DNA from: Acidobacteriota bacterium
GTDB lineage: Bacteria > Acidobacteriota > Vicinamibacteria > Fen-336
Assembly: GCA_011526565.1 (NCBI GenBank)
Contig: WYBL01000028.1
Span: 1-64,000 of the forward strand
Direction of reading: 5' to 3'
DNA: 64,000 nt
The notes beneath the pieces were generated by a model. It was not told where the DNA came from and did not search any database. It saw only the letters and a program-made list of their open reading frames with translations. This document shows, piece by piece, positions 34,137 through 44,000 of this stretch. Every line of letters begins with the position of its first letter. The first letter of the stretch is position 1. The translations under genes were made by a program, and so were the position numbers.

Positions 34137-34663
34137 GCGTCCGCGTGCAGGGCCTCGACTACGGCAAGCTGACCCTCAAGGACGCGCTCGACCTCGCGGT
34201 CCTGATCGAGGAGGAGGCGAAGGAGCGCTACACCGAGTTCGCCGACCAGATGCAGCTCCACCACAACGCCGAGGCGGAGTCGTTCTTCCGCTTCATGGCG
34301 GTCAACGAGGAGAAGCACCGGGCCGAGCTGGCGGGCCGTCGCGCGCGCCTGTTCGGGGACCAGCCGGCGACCGTCTCGTCCACGATGATCTTCGACGTCG
34401 AGGCGCCCGAGTACGACGAGGCGCGCGCGTTCATGACCGCGCGCCACGCGATGGAGGCCGCGCTGCGCTGCGAGTGCAAGGCCCACGACTTCTTCGTGGG
34501 CGTGCTCGGCCACATCCAGGACCCGGCGGTGCGCGAGCTGTTCGACGAGCTGCGCGAGGAGGAGGTCCACCACCAGGCCCTCGTCAAGCGCGAGATCGAG
34601 CGCCTGCCGCCGGATTCCGGGTTCAAGCCCGACGACTTCGCGGACGAGCCGGTCGCCCAGTAG
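34133..34663 (+). CDS. Ferritin-like / rubrerythrin-type diiron protein
   Basis: A 176-residue protein starting at ATG 34133 in an ATGA overlap with korB. The four-helix bundle carries the expected Glu/His ligands: 'IEEEAKERY' in helix 1, 'VNEEKHR' in helix 2, 'ALRCECKAHDFF' in helix 3 and 'REEEVHHQALV' in helix 4. There is no C-terminal rubredoxin domain, so it resembles erythrin-like proteins. Coupling to a ferredoxin-dependent, oxygen-sensitive oxidoreductase suggests it detoxifies peroxide or oxygen or handles iron for that enzyme (inference). Confidence 0.85.
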   Translation: MSVRVQGLDYGKLTLKDALDLAVLIEEEAKERYTEFADQMQLHHNAEAESFFRFMAVNEEKHRAELAGRRARLFGDQPATVSSTMIFDVEAPEYDEARAFMTARHAMEAALRCECKAHDFFVGVLGHIQDPAVRELFDELREEEVHHQALVKREIERLPPDSGFKPDDFADEPVAQ

Positions 34664-34664
34664 C

Positions 34665-36224
34665 TCAGTCGGCGCGCGGGCGCAGCACGAACCAGGGGGC
34701 GGCCCGCGCGACGAGCTCGTAGCGGGCCGCGAGGTGCGCGTCGAGCGTCGTTGCGCCGTCGCGGGCGCTGAGGTTCGGCTCCGGCCACCACGGCGCGGCG
34801 AACAGCACCGCCGCGCACGGGCGCGCGCGCTCGAGCTCCGCGACCATCTGGGCCTGCACGTCCGCGCGGGTCACGACGCCGGGGTCGAACTGGGTGCGCC
34901 GCGTCGCCGCGTCGCGGTCGGCGTGGTAGTGGAAGCCGGCGTCGTTGAAGATCAGGCGCCGGTGCTGCACGTTGCCCACGAAGACGCGCCCGCCCGTCGG
35001 GCACAGCGCGTGGACCGCGGCGACCGCCGCGTCGCGCGCCGGGGACGGCGGTGCGCCGGCTGCGCGCAGGTGGAGGGCGGGCGGGGCCGGGGGGCGCTCG
35101 AAGCCCGGCCACTGCCCGCGCCAGGGGAACAGCACCGCGGCGGTGGCCAGGACCGCCAGCAGCCGGCGGCGGACGGCGCCGCGCGCGGCGCGATCCAGCG
35201 CGGCCGCGGCCAGCGCCAGCGCCGGCGGAGCGCTCAGCACGCAGTGCACGTCGTCGGAGCGCCCCAGCATGTGCGGCACCAGCGCGACGCCCACGATCGC
35301 GAGGGTCCAGCCCGCCGCCGGCAGCCCGCGGCGCACGCCGGCGGCCAGCGCCAGCGCAGGGCCTGCCAGGGCGAGCGCGAACGCGGCGCCGCCGGCGCCC
35401 GCGAGCGCCCCGGGCAGCGGGAACGGCAGCGGCGGCGCCGCGACCGGCGTGACGATCGGCGGCAGCGGCAGCGCCCGCGCCGGCTCCACGTGCACGATCT
35501 GCTCGACGACCAGGTCGTTCACCACCTGCCACGGCCCGGCCAGCGCCAGCACCGGGACCCACACGGGCAGCAGCACGGCGAGCGCGCCCGCCGCCAGGGC
35601 GCGCGCCTCCGCGGCCTCCAGCCGCACGCGGTCGCGGCCGAACCAGAGGGCGGCCGCCGCGGCCGCGCAGGCGTAGACGAAGAGGTCGTGGCGGAAGACG
35701 CCGATCGCGCCCGCCGCCAGCCCCGCGAGGGCCGCCGCACGCGGGCCGCGCGCACCGCTCGCCACCCGCAGCGCGAGGACCAGGGCGGCGCCGAGCGCGG
35801 CCACCCAGGCGAGCGAAGCCGAGCCGAGCGGCCCCAGCGCCAGCAGCACGAGGCCGGCGCCGAGCGGCCGGAAGCGGCCTCCCGAGGCCAGTCCCGCCAG
35901 CCGGCCGCACAGCAGCGCCACCGCCCACTGCAGCGCCGCGGCGAGCGCGTGCAGGGTGGCGACGGAGGTGCCGGCGATCGCCCAGGCGGCCGCCAGCAGG
36001 GCGAAGGCGCCGGGCGGGTAGTTGGCGTAGAAGTCGCGGTACGGCACGGCGCCGCGGGACAGCGCGCGCGCGCCGCTCAGCAGCAGGCCCTCGTCGTAGA
36101 CCGTGGCCGCGTCGGTCGCGCTCGACAGCCCGTGCAGCGCGGCCAGGCTGCCGAGCGCGGCGCCGGCGATCAGCAGCAGGCCCAGCCCGTCGAGGGCGCG
36201 GGCGAGCGGTGCCGAGCGGGTCAC
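34665..36224 (-). CDS. Polytopic membrane glycosyltransferase-like protein (GT-C/PMT superfamily)
   Basis: A 519-residue protein. GTG 36224 overlaps the stop of ddl (GTGA). About ten to twelve helices are followed by a soluble C-terminal region of about 130 residues. The first periplasmic loop, 'TVYDEGLLLSGARALSRG', 'PYRDFYANYPPGAFALLAA', has the acidic D-E and PPG pattern typical of ArnT/PMT-type lipid-linked sugar transferases. The C-terminal part ('GRVFVGNVQHRRLIFNDAGF') is often seen in such proteins. Acceptor unknown. Coupling to ddl hints at an envelope role but is not proof. Confidence 0.65.
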   Translation of the reverse strand: MTRSAPLARALDGLGLLLIAGAALGSLAALHGLSSATDAATVYDEGLLLSGARALSRGAVPYRDFYANYPPGAFALLAAAWAIAGTSVATLHALAAALQWAVALLCGRLAGLASGGRFRPLGAGLVLLALGPLGSASLAWVAALGAALVLALRVASGARGPRAAALAGLAAGAIGVFRHDLFVYACAAAAAALWFGRDRVRLEAAEARALAAGALAVLLPVWVPVLALAGPWQVVNDLVVEQIVHVEPARALPLPPIVTPVAAPPLPFPLPGALAGAGGAAFALALAGPALALAAGVRRGLPAAGWTLAIVGVALVPHMLGRSDDVHCVLSAPPALALAAAALDRAARGAVRRRLLAVLATAAVLFPWRGQWPGFERPPAPPALHLRAAGAPPSPARDAAVAAVHALCPTGGRVFVGNVQHRRLIFNDAGFHYHADRDAATRRTQFDPGVVTRADVQAQMVAELERARPCAAVLFAAPWWPEPNLSARDGATTLDAHLAARYELVARAAPWFVLRPRAD

Positions 36225-37321
36225 TCCTCGCCGAGCGCGAGGCGGACCAGGCGGTCGAGCAGCTCGCCGAACGGGATGCCGGCCGCCCGCGCCGCCTTGG
36301 GCAGCAGGCTGTTGACGGTCATGCCGGGCAGGGTGTTGACCTCCAGCACCACCGGGCCGCGCCCGGGCGCGAGGATCAGGTCGGTGCGCGACAGGCCGCG
36401 GCAGTCGAGCGCGCGGTGGGCGCGCAGGCTGACGTCCTGCGCGGCGTCGCGCTCCGCGTCGGTCAGCTCCGCGGGGCAGATCTCCTCGCACAGCGCCGGG
36501 TCGTACTTGGCCTTGAAGTCGAAGAACGCCCGCTTCGGAACGATCTCGACGGGCGGCAGCGCCTGCAGCCGGCGGCCCCCGACGACGCCGACCGTCAGCT
36601 CCCGGCCCCGCACCCGCTCCTCGACCACGACCCGCTCGTCGAAGCCGAACGCGAGGTCGATCCCGGCGTCGACCGCCGCCGCGTCGTCGGCGAGGCTCAT
36701 GCCGACGCTCGAGCCCTGGCGCGAGGGCTTGACCACGGCGGGCGCCAGCGCGCGGGCCCGCTCGCGCGCCGCAGCCTCGTCGAGGGCGCCGCGCTCGACG
36801 ACCACGCCGCGCGGGATCGGGATGCCCTCGGCGGCGAACATCTTCCGCGCCATCGCCTTGTCCATCGCCAGCGCGGAGGCCAGCACGCCGGAGCCGACGT
36901 AGGGGATGCCGAGCAGCTCGAGCAGGCCCTGGATCGTGCCGTCCTCCCCGTACGCGCCGTGCAGCGCGATGAAGGCGACGTCGATCGGTCGCCGCCCGTC
37001 GGCCGCGAGTTGCAGCGCGTCGGTCGCGGGCGCGGCCGCGGCCGCGGCATCCCGGACCTGGCGCTGGAACGCCTCGGGCAGCTCGCGGTTGTGGGCGAGC
37101 TCCTCGTGCGCGGCGCGGTGGGCCAGCAGCCCCAGCGCCTTCTCGCGCAGCGCCGCGTCGAGCTTCGGGTGGCCGGCCATCAGCGCGAGGGTGTCGAACA
37201 GCACCACGTCGTAGCGCTCGCGCGGCAGGTGCTCGGCGATCATCCGGCCGGAGGCCAGCGAGATCTCGCGCTCGGAAGACGCGCCGCCCAGGAAGACGCC
37301 GACCCGCACGCGACCGCTCAC
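36221..37321 (-). CDS. ddl: D-alanine--D-alanine ligase
   Basis: A 366-residue protein. GTG 37321 is chosen because GAGGAG lies about 7 nt upstream on the minus strand. ATP-grasp ligase with N-terminal 'VGVFLGGASSEREISLASG', 'FIALHGAYGEDGTIQGLLEL', 'PYVGSGVLASALAMDKAM', the grasp 'VVKPSRQGSSVGMSLA', and the C-terminal metal/substrate motif EVNTLPGMT. It joins two D-alanines for peptidoglycan precursors in the cytoplasm. The 'VGSGVLASALAMDK' region is that of D-Ala-D-Ala enzymes, and nothing suggests D-lactate specificity. It is in an operon with a membrane protein and sits just downstream of tRNA-Ser on the same strand. Confidence 0.94.
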   Translation of the reverse strand: MSGRVRVGVFLGGASSEREISLASGRMIAEHLPRERYDVVLFDTLALMAGHPKLDAALREKALGLLAHRAAHEELAHNRELPEAFQRQVRDAAAAAAPATDALQLAADGRRPIDVAFIALHGAYGEDGTIQGLLELLGIPYVGSGVLASALAMDKAMARKMFAAEGIPIPRGVVVERGALDEAAARERARALAPAVVKPSRQGSSVGMSLADDAAAVDAGIDLAFGFDERVVVEERVRGRELTVGVVGGRRLQALPPVEIVPKRAFFDFKAKYDPALCEEICPAELTDAERDAAQDVSLRAHRALDCRGLSRTDLILAPGRGPVVLEVNTLPGMTVNSLLPKAARAAGIPFGELLDRLVRLALGEE

Positions 37322-37369
37322 GCCGCTCTCCTCGTCATGGAGCGCGATGATACGAAGGATCGAGTGGGG

Positions 37370-37463
<94 letters not shown>

Positions 37464-37551
37464 GCGGGTGGCGTGGCGCCCAGAATAGCACGCCGCTCCG
37501 CGCGTCCACTCGCCCCCTGGCCGCGACCCGTGCTCAGGTTGCGCCCTCGGC

Positions 37552-37557
37552 TACAAT
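37552..37557 (+). promoter_or_regulatory. Probable -10 element (TACAAT)
   Basis: TACAAT 23 nt before ATG 37581, the first gene of the molybdenum hydroxylase operon. A good match to the -10 consensus, without a clear -35. Confidence 0.45.
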
Positions 37558-37580
37558 CCCGCCCCAAGGTCCAGGGGAGA

Positions 37581-39707
37581 ATGGCGTCCCGCGCTCGCGC
37601 CGGCAACGTCGGCCGCTCCGTGCCCCGACTCGAGGGCCCGGAGAAGGTGGAGGGCCGCGCCCGCTACGTCGACGACCTGCGCTTCCCCGGCATGCTGCAC
37701 GGGCGCACCATCCGAGCGCCGCACCCCTGCGGCCGGCTGCGCGCGGTGCGGCTCGGCCCCGGCGGGCTCCCCCTCGGCCTGGTCGTCGTCGGGCCCCGCG
37801 ACATCCCGGGCGACAACGTGATCGCCACCATCGAGGACGACCAGCCGGCGCTGGCCTGGGGCGAGATCCGCCACGCCGAAGAACCGGTGCTGCTGCTCGC
37901 CCACGCCGACCGCGAGGCGCTGTGGGCGATCCCGGCCGAGGTCGACATGATCCCCGGCACGCCGGTGTTCGACCCGCTCGCCTCGCCGCGCGTCTTCAAG
38001 CAGATCCGGATCGCGAAAGGCGACGCCGCGGCGGCGCTGCGCAGGGCGCCGGTGGTGGTCGAAGGCGAGTACCGCACCGGCGCCCAGGAGCACGTCTACA
38101 TCGAGCCGCAGGGCGTGATCGCGGTGCCGGAGAACGGCGGCATCACGATCCACGGCTCGCTGCAGTGCCCCTACTACGTGCACAAGGCGCTGTGCCGGCT
38201 GCTGCGACTGCCGCCCGACAAGGTGCGCGTGATCCAGGTGGAGACCGGCGGCGGCTTCGGCGGCAAGGAGGACTACCCCTCCGTGATCGCCGGCCACGCG
38301 GCGCTGCTGGCACTCAAGGCGCGGCGGCCGGTCAAGATGGTCTACGACCGCGGCGAGGACATGCGGGCGACGACCAAGCGCCACCCCTCGATCGTGCGCC
38401 TGCGCAGCGCCTTCTCCCGCGACGGCACGCTGCTGGCGCTGGAGGCCCAGGTGGTGATGGACGGCGGCGCCTACGTGACGCTGTCGCCCGTCGTGCTCTC
38501 GCGCGGCGTGCTGCACGCCTCCGGCCCCTACCGCTGCCCGGCGGTCGCCATCGAGGGCCGGGCGGTGATGACCAACACGCCGCCCAACGGCGCCTTCCGC
38601 GGCTTCGGCGCGCCGCAGACGCTGTTCGCGATCGAGGCCCACATGGACCGCTGCGCGCAGCAGCTCGGGATCGACCCCGTCAAGCTGCGCGAGAAGAACG
38701 CGTTCCGCCCCGGCGACGTGACGGCCACCGGCCAGAAGCTGCCGAAGGACACCGCGGCGCTGCCGGTGCTGCGCGAGGCCGTGCGCCGCTCCGACTACCA
38801 CCGCAAGCGCATTGCGTGGGCGGGCACCGGCCGCGGCATCGGCCTGTCGCTCTTCTTCCACGGCTCGGGCTTCACCGGCGCCGGCGAGGTGCGGCTGGCC
38901 TCGAAGGCCTCGCTGGAGCTGACGCCGAAAGGCGTGCGGATCCTGGTCGCCTCGACCGAGATCGGCCAGGGCACCCGCACGATGCTGGCGCAGATCGTGG
39001 CCGACACCCTGGGCTGGCCGCTGTCCGCGGTCGAGGTGGCGCCCGCCGACACCGGCCTCGTGCCCGACTCCGGCCCCACCGTCGCCTCCCGCACCTGCAT
39101 GATCGTGGGCGGCATCCTGCAGAAGGCGGCCCGCGAGCTGAAGCGCAAGCTGGGCCGCGCGAAGCCCGCGCAGTACCTCGCCCGCCACGGCGCGCTGGTC
39201 GTCACCGGGCAGTACGAGAAGCCGGCCGAGATCCAGTGGGACGAAGAGCGCTACCGCGGCGACGCCTACGGCACCTACGGCTGGGGCTGCGACGTCGTCG
39301 AGCTCGAGGTCGACCCGGTCACCCGCGAGGTGCGGCCGCTGAAGCTGACCGCGGTGCAGGAGATCGGCAAGGCGATCCACCCCGGCCTCGCCCGCGGCCA
39401 GGTGGAAGGCGGCAGCGCCCAGGGCCTGGGCTGGGCGCTGTCGGAGGAGGTGGTGATGCGCGACGGCCGGATGGCCAACGCGCAGCTCACCAACTACATG
39501 GTGCCGACCACGAAGGACACGCCCGAGATGGACGTGACGATCCTCGGGCTCGGCTACCGGCACGGCCCGTTCGGCGCCAAGGGCCTGGGCGAGCTGCCGA
39601 TGGACGGCCCGGCGCCCGCCGTCGTCAACGCCCTGCGCCACGCCGGCTTCGACGTGCGCGAGGTGCCCGCCACCCCCGAGAGGCTGCTGCGATGCGCTTC
39701 ACGCTGA
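37581..39707 (+). CDS. Molybdenum hydroxylase, molybdopterin-binding large subunit (xanthine dehydrogenase family)
   Basis: A 708-residue protein starting at ATG 37581 with CAGGGGAG upstream. It opens 'SVPRLEGPEKVEGRARYVDDL', as in XdhA/CoxL-type proteins. Cofactor-binding motifs GGGFGGKED (about residue 224), 'GAFRGFGAPQTLFAIE' and the catalytic-Glu motif GAKGLGE near the end are present. No CoxL-type active-site cysteine loop (VAYRCSFR) is visible, so carbon monoxide dehydrogenase is unlikely. It is expected to hydroxylate a purine, aldehyde or N-heterocycle. The Fe-S and FAD subunits follow, overlapping by 16 and 4 nt. The large subunit comes first, which is a less usual order. Confidence 0.9.
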   Translation: MASRARAGNVGRSVPRLEGPEKVEGRARYVDDLRFPGMLHGRTIRAPHPCGRLRAVRLGPGGLPLGLVVVGPRDIPGDNVIATIEDDQPALAWGEIRHAEEPVLLLAHADREALWAIPAEVDMIPGTPVFDPLASPRVFKQIRIAKGDAAAALRRAPVVVEGEYRTGAQEHVYIEPQGVIAVPENGGITIHGSLQCPYYVHKALCRLLRLPPDKVRVIQVETGGGFGGKEDYPSVIAGHAALLALKARRPVKMVYDRGEDMRATTKRHPSIVRLRSAFSRDGTLLALEAQVVMDGGAYVTLSPVVLSRGVLHASGPYRCPAVAIEGRAVMTNTPPNGAFRGFGAPQTLFAIEAHMDRCAQQLGIDPVKLREKNAFRPGDVTATGQKLPKDTAALPVLREAVRRSDYHRKRIAWAGTGRGIGLSLFFHGSGFTGAGEVRLASKASLELTPKGVRILVASTEIGQGTRTMLAQIVADTLGWPLSAVEVAPADTGLVPDSGPTVASRTCMIVGGILQKAARELKRKLGRAKPAQYLARHGALVVTGQYEKPAEIQWDEERYRGDAYGTYGWGCDVVELEVDPVTREVRPLKLTAVQEIGKAIHPGLARGQVEGGSAQGLGWALSEEVVMRDGRMANAQLTNYMVPTTKDTPEMDVTILGLGYRHGPFGAKGLGELPMDGPAPAVVNALRHAGFDVREVPATPERLLRCASR

Positions 39708-40153
39708 ACGGCAAGCCCGTCGCCGTGGACGCGCCGCCGATGAAGCGGCTGCTCGACGTGCTGCGCGAGGAGTGCGGCCTCACCGGCACCAAGGAGGGCT
39801 GCGGCGAAGGCGAGTGCGGCGCCTGCACGGTGCTGCTCGACGGCGCGCCGGTCAACTCCTGCCTGGTGCCGGTCGCCCACGCCGAAGGCGCGAAGGTGAC
39901 GACCATCGAGGGCCTGCGCGGCCACGACAAGCTGCAGCGGGCGTTCGTCACCGAGGGCGGCGCGCAGTGCGGGATCTGCACGCCGGGCTTCGTCGTCGCC
40001 GCCTCCACGCTGCCGCGCGGCGCGTCGCTGGAAGCCGTGCAGGAGGGCCTCGCCGGCAACCTGTGCCGCTGCACGGGCTACGCCGGGATCTACCGGGCGG
40101 TGGCCGCGGCCCGCGGCGGCGGCAAGAGCGCGAAGAAGAAGGCGAAGCGGTGA
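39692..40153 (+). CDS. Molybdenum hydroxylase, [2Fe-2S] subunit
   Basis: A 153-residue protein starting at ATG 39692, within the end of the large-subunit gene. The plant-type ferredoxin cluster motif is CGEGECGACTVLLDG with a further Cys in 'VNSCLVP'. The C-terminal helical cluster motif is 'QCGICTPGFVV' plus 'NLCRCTGYAGI'. All eight cysteines are present. It passes electrons from the Mo site to FAD. A Lys-rich tail (KSAKKKAKR) is unusual for the family. Confidence 0.95.
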   Translation: MRFTLNGKPVAVDAPPMKRLLDVLREECGLTGTKEGCGEGECGACTVLLDGAPVNSCLVPVAHAEGAKVTTIEGLRGHDKLQRAFVTEGGAQCGICTPGFVVAASTLPRGASLEAVQEGLAGNLCRCTGYAGIYRAVAAARGGGKSAKKKAKR

Positions 40154-41010
40154 AGACGGCGGCCTCGGCGCTCCACCTGCTGCGGCCGGAGTCGCCGGCG
40201 CAGGCGCTGCAGTGGATGCGCGAGCGCGCTCCGCTGCAGCCGCTGGCGGGCGGCACCGACCTCTACGTCGCGCTCAACTTCGGCACCTGCCCCGCGCGGG
40301 CGTTCCTCGACCTCTCGCGGCTCGGCGCCTGGCGCGGCATCAAGGTCGAGCGCGACGGCGGGCTGCGGATCGGCGCGCTCGCCACGTTCGCCGAGATCCG
40401 CGACCACAAGGGCGTCGCCAAGGCGCTGCCCGCGTTGTGCGCGGCCGCCCGCGAGATCGGCGGGGCGCAGATCCAGAACCGGGCCACGATCGCCGGCAAC
40501 CTGGCGAACGCCTCGCCCGCGGCCGACTCGGCACCGGTGCTGCTCGCGGCCGATGCCGTCGTCGAACTCGTCAGCGTCTCCGGCGTGCGCCGCGTGCCGG
40601 TGGCCGAGTTCTTCCTCGGCTACCGCCGCACCGCGTTGCAGCCGGACGAGCTGATCCAGGCGGTCGTGATTCCGACGCCGCCGCGCGCGGGCCAGTGGTA
40701 CTTCCGCAAGGTCGGCACCCGCGCCGCCAACGCCATCTCCAAGGTCGTCTTCTGCGGCGTGCGGGGACCGCAGCCGCGGATCGCGCTCGGCAGCGTGGGC
40801 CCGGTGCCGCTGCGCGCGCGCCGCGCCGAGGCCGCGCTGGCCGCGGGCGAGCCGGTCGAGACCGCCGTGGCCGCGCTGCAGCAGGACATCGCGCCGATCG
40901 ACGACCTGCGCTCGACCGCCGAGTACCGCCGCTTCGTCGCCGCCGGCCTGCTGCGCCAGTTCTGGGAGCGCACGGCGTCACCGGTCCGTCGCCCCGTGCG
41001 CCGGCGCTAG
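40150..41010 (+). CDS. Molybdenum hydroxylase, FAD-binding subunit
   Basis: A 286-residue protein starting at GTG 40150 in a GTGA overlap. The FAD-binding PCMH-type domain shows 'QPLAGGTDLYVALNFG' near residue 36, 'RIGALATFAEI' and 'GGAQIQNRATIAGNLANASP' near 110. The C-terminal CO-dehydrogenase flavoprotein domain has 'WYFRKVGTRAANAISKVVF'. It accepts electrons from the [2Fe-2S] subunit and passes them to NAD or another acceptor. Ends before a strong convergent terminator. Confidence 0.93.
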   Translation: MKTAASALHLLRPESPAQALQWMRERAPLQPLAGGTDLYVALNFGTCPARAFLDLSRLGAWRGIKVERDGGLRIGALATFAEIRDHKGVAKALPALCAAAREIGGAQIQNRATIAGNLANASPAADSAPVLLAADAVVELVSVSGVRRVPVAEFFLGYRRTALQPDELIQAVVIPTPPRAGQWYFRKVGTRAANAISKVVFCGVRGPQPRIALGSVGPVPLRARRAEAALAAGEPVETAVAALQQDIAPIDDLRSTAEYRRFVAAGLLRQFWERTASPVRRPVRRR

Positions 41011-41029
41011 CCCGGGCGAGATCGGACGA

Positions 41030-41065
41030 GCGGGTCGCGCCGGCCCTTCGGCCGACGCGACCCGC
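41030..41065. terminator. Bidirectional terminator hairpin
   Basis: GCGGGTCGCG (41030-41039) pairs with CGCGACCCGC (41056-41065), extended inward by CCGGCC/GGCCG around a short CTTC-type turn. It lies between two convergent genes and can serve both. Confidence 0.65.
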
Positions 41066-41072
41066 GGCAGAT

Positions 41073-44000
41073 CTACGGCTTGCGGACGCGGACCGGGAAC
41101 GGCGGTCGCTTCGGCGTCGTCACCGGGTTCGCCTTCAGCTCGGCGAGCGCGATCTCGATCGCCTTCTCGAGCTGCGGGTCGCGGCCCGCGATCACGTCCT
41201 TCGGCGTCTGCTCGACCTCGACGTCTGGCGGCACGCCGACGTTTTCGACGATGAAGCCGTCTTCGGTCCAGATCGCCAGGTTGGGAGCCGTCATCACGGC
41301 ACCATCCATCAGCGTCGGGAAGCCGAGCACGCCGACGAGCCCGCCCCAGGTGCGCTTGCCGACCACCTTGCCGAGCTTCAGTTGCTGGAACATCCACGGC
41401 AGCATGTCGCCGCCGGAGCCCGCCGTCTCGTCGGCGATCATCACCTTGGGGCCGTGGATGCCGGCGATCGGCGTCTTCAGGTCGGCGCCGTAGCGCAGCG
41501 CCCAGAACGACAGCCGCGGCCGCCGCATCAAGTCGATGTAGTAGTCGGCCACCTGGCCGCCGCCGTTGTGGCGCTCGTCGATGATCAGCGCCTCCCGGTT
41601 CGACTGCGGGAAGAAGTAGCGCTTGAAGTAGGTGTGGCCCGGTCCCGCCGTGTTGGGCACGTAGACGTAGGCCACGCGGCCGTTCGTTGCCTCGGTGACC
41701 TTCTTCAGGTTGCCCTCGACCCAGTCGCGGTTGCGCAGGCTGGCCTCGTTCTCGATCGGCACCACCTTCACCGTGCGCGCGCCGGTGCCGTCGGGGTTGA
41801 GGCCGACCGAGATCTCGACGGCCTTGCCCGCGGTGCGCTCGAAGCGGGCGTACAGGTTGTCGGGCGCCTTCAGGTCCACGCCGTCCACGGCGAGCACGTA
41901 CTCGCCCGCCTTGACGTCCACGCCGGGCTCGGTCAGCGGCGAGCGCAGGTCCGGCGTCCAGTTCAGGCCGCCGAACACCTTCTTGAAGCGGTAGCGGCCG
42001 TTCGCCACCTCGTAGTCGGCGCCGAGCAGGCCGCCGGGGACCGTCTCCTGCTCCCACGGCGCGTCGCCGGGGCTCTGGCGGTGGTGACCGACGGCCAGCT
42101 CCGAGTGCAGCCAGGTCATCACCCGCTGCAGGTCGTTGCGGGTCGCGACGTGCGGCAGGAACGCGGCGTACTTCGCCTTCAGCGCCTTCCAGTCGGCCCC
42201 GTGCATGCCGGGGTCGTAGAAGTAGTCGCGGTTGACGCGCCACGCCTCGTCGTAGATCTGGGTCCACTCCGCGAGCGGCTCGACCCGGACCTGGACCTTG
42301 TCGACGTCGAGCTTGAACTTCGCGAGGTCGAGCTTGTCCGCGACATCGACCAGCGACCAGGCGTCGCGGACGCGGACCAGCGCCCGCTTGCCGTCGTGCG
42401 AGAGCTGGAAGCCGTCGGCCTTCTCGAGCAGCGTGTCTTCCTTGCGCTTCGTCAGGTCGTAGCGCAGCAGCGCGGCGTCGCCGCCGGGCACGCGGCCCTC
42501 GAACGAGCCGCGGCGGTAGAAGACCTGGCCCGCGGCGCCGGCGGTCAGGTCGCCGAAGCGGCCGGCCTTGACCGGCACGGCCAGGATGCGCAGCGCGAGG
42601 CCGTCCTCGTCGACCGCAACCTTGACCGGCTCGTCCTTCTTCTCGGCCGGCTTGTCGCCGCCCTTCGCCTTGTCGGCCGCGGGCTTCGCGGCGTCGGCGG
42701 GCTTGTCCTCCTTCGGCTTCTCCTCGTCGCTCTCCTTCGCGAGCGGCGAGACGACGCCTTTCGCCAGCACCGCGAGGTAGAGCTGCTCGTTGATCTCCAT
42801 GTCGGCGTTGGCCTGCGAGAACCAGTCGACCACCGGTCCGGCATCGGTCGAGGCGGTGAAGAACAGGTACTTGCCGGAGGCGTCCCACACCGGCCGGCGG
42901 GCGTCGGAGAGGCCGTCGGTGACCGGGATCTCCTTCTTCGTGGCCAGCGAGTACAGGAAGATGCGGTTGAAGAAGACCTGGTTGTTGCGGGTGTAGGCCA
43001 GCCACTGCGAGTCGGGCGACCAGGCGTGGTCGAGCGCCTCGAGGCCGTTGGGGCCGTACATGACGTCGGACGAGATCTTCGTCTGCGTCCCACTCGCGAC
43101 GTCGAGCATCCAGATCGAGCGCGAGTTGTCGGTGAAGCTGAGCTTCTTCGAGTCCGGCGCCCAGCGGATGTCGCCGTAGAAGCCCGCGCCCGAGAGCGGC
43201 AGCGAGCGGGCCGCGCCCTTGCCGTCCTGCGGCGCGATCACGAGCTGGTACTCGCCCGAGGCGTCCGAGAAGTACGCGATGGAGCGGCCGTCGGGCGACC
43301 ACGCCGGTGCGCGCTCGTGCACGCCCGGGGTGCGGGTCAGGTTGCGCTCGTCGCCCTTCTCGCGCGGCAGCGTCACGATCTCGCCGCGGAACTCGAGCGC
43401 GACGCGGGCGCCCGTGGGCGAAATGCGGCCGTCGCGGATCCACTTCGCCCCCTTCGCCCAGCGCGCCCGGTGCTCGACGAGATCGGCGGCGACGCCGATC
43501 TTCAGCCGCTGCGCGGCGCCCGTCTTCGGGTCGAGGCGATGGAGCAGGCCGGCCTGCTCGTAGACGATGGTGCCCGCGCCCGCGCCCGCGGTCAGCACCG
43601 GGAAGTCCTCGTGCTTCGTGACGCGGGTGACCGCCTTCGTCGTCGGCTCGTAACGATAGAGGTTGAACTCGCCGTCGCGGTCGGAGCGGAAGTAGAGCGC
43701 GCCGTCCATCCACATCGGATCGGTGTCGTTGCAGCGTCCTTCGGGCTGCGGCACCTGGACCGTGTCGTAGGTCTTCGTGTCGAACAGCAGCAGCCGGGCG
43801 GTGGTGCCGCCGCGGTAGTTCTTCCACTGGTTGAACGCCTCGTACAGCGGCAGGTAGGCGATCGTCTTCCCGTCGGGCGAGATCGCCGCCTTGGAGGCGT
43901 GCGGGATCGGGAGCCTGGTCGGGAAGCCGCCCTCCACCGGGACGGTGAAGAGCTGCTGGTAGCGCAGCGTGTGCACTTCGCGCGGCGAGGCGAACAGCAC

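Noticed and set aside
37581..41010. Carbon monoxide dehydrogenase (CoxLSM).
   Set aside because: The large subunit lacks the VAYRCSFR-type active-site loop, so a general molybdenum hydroxylase is the safer call.
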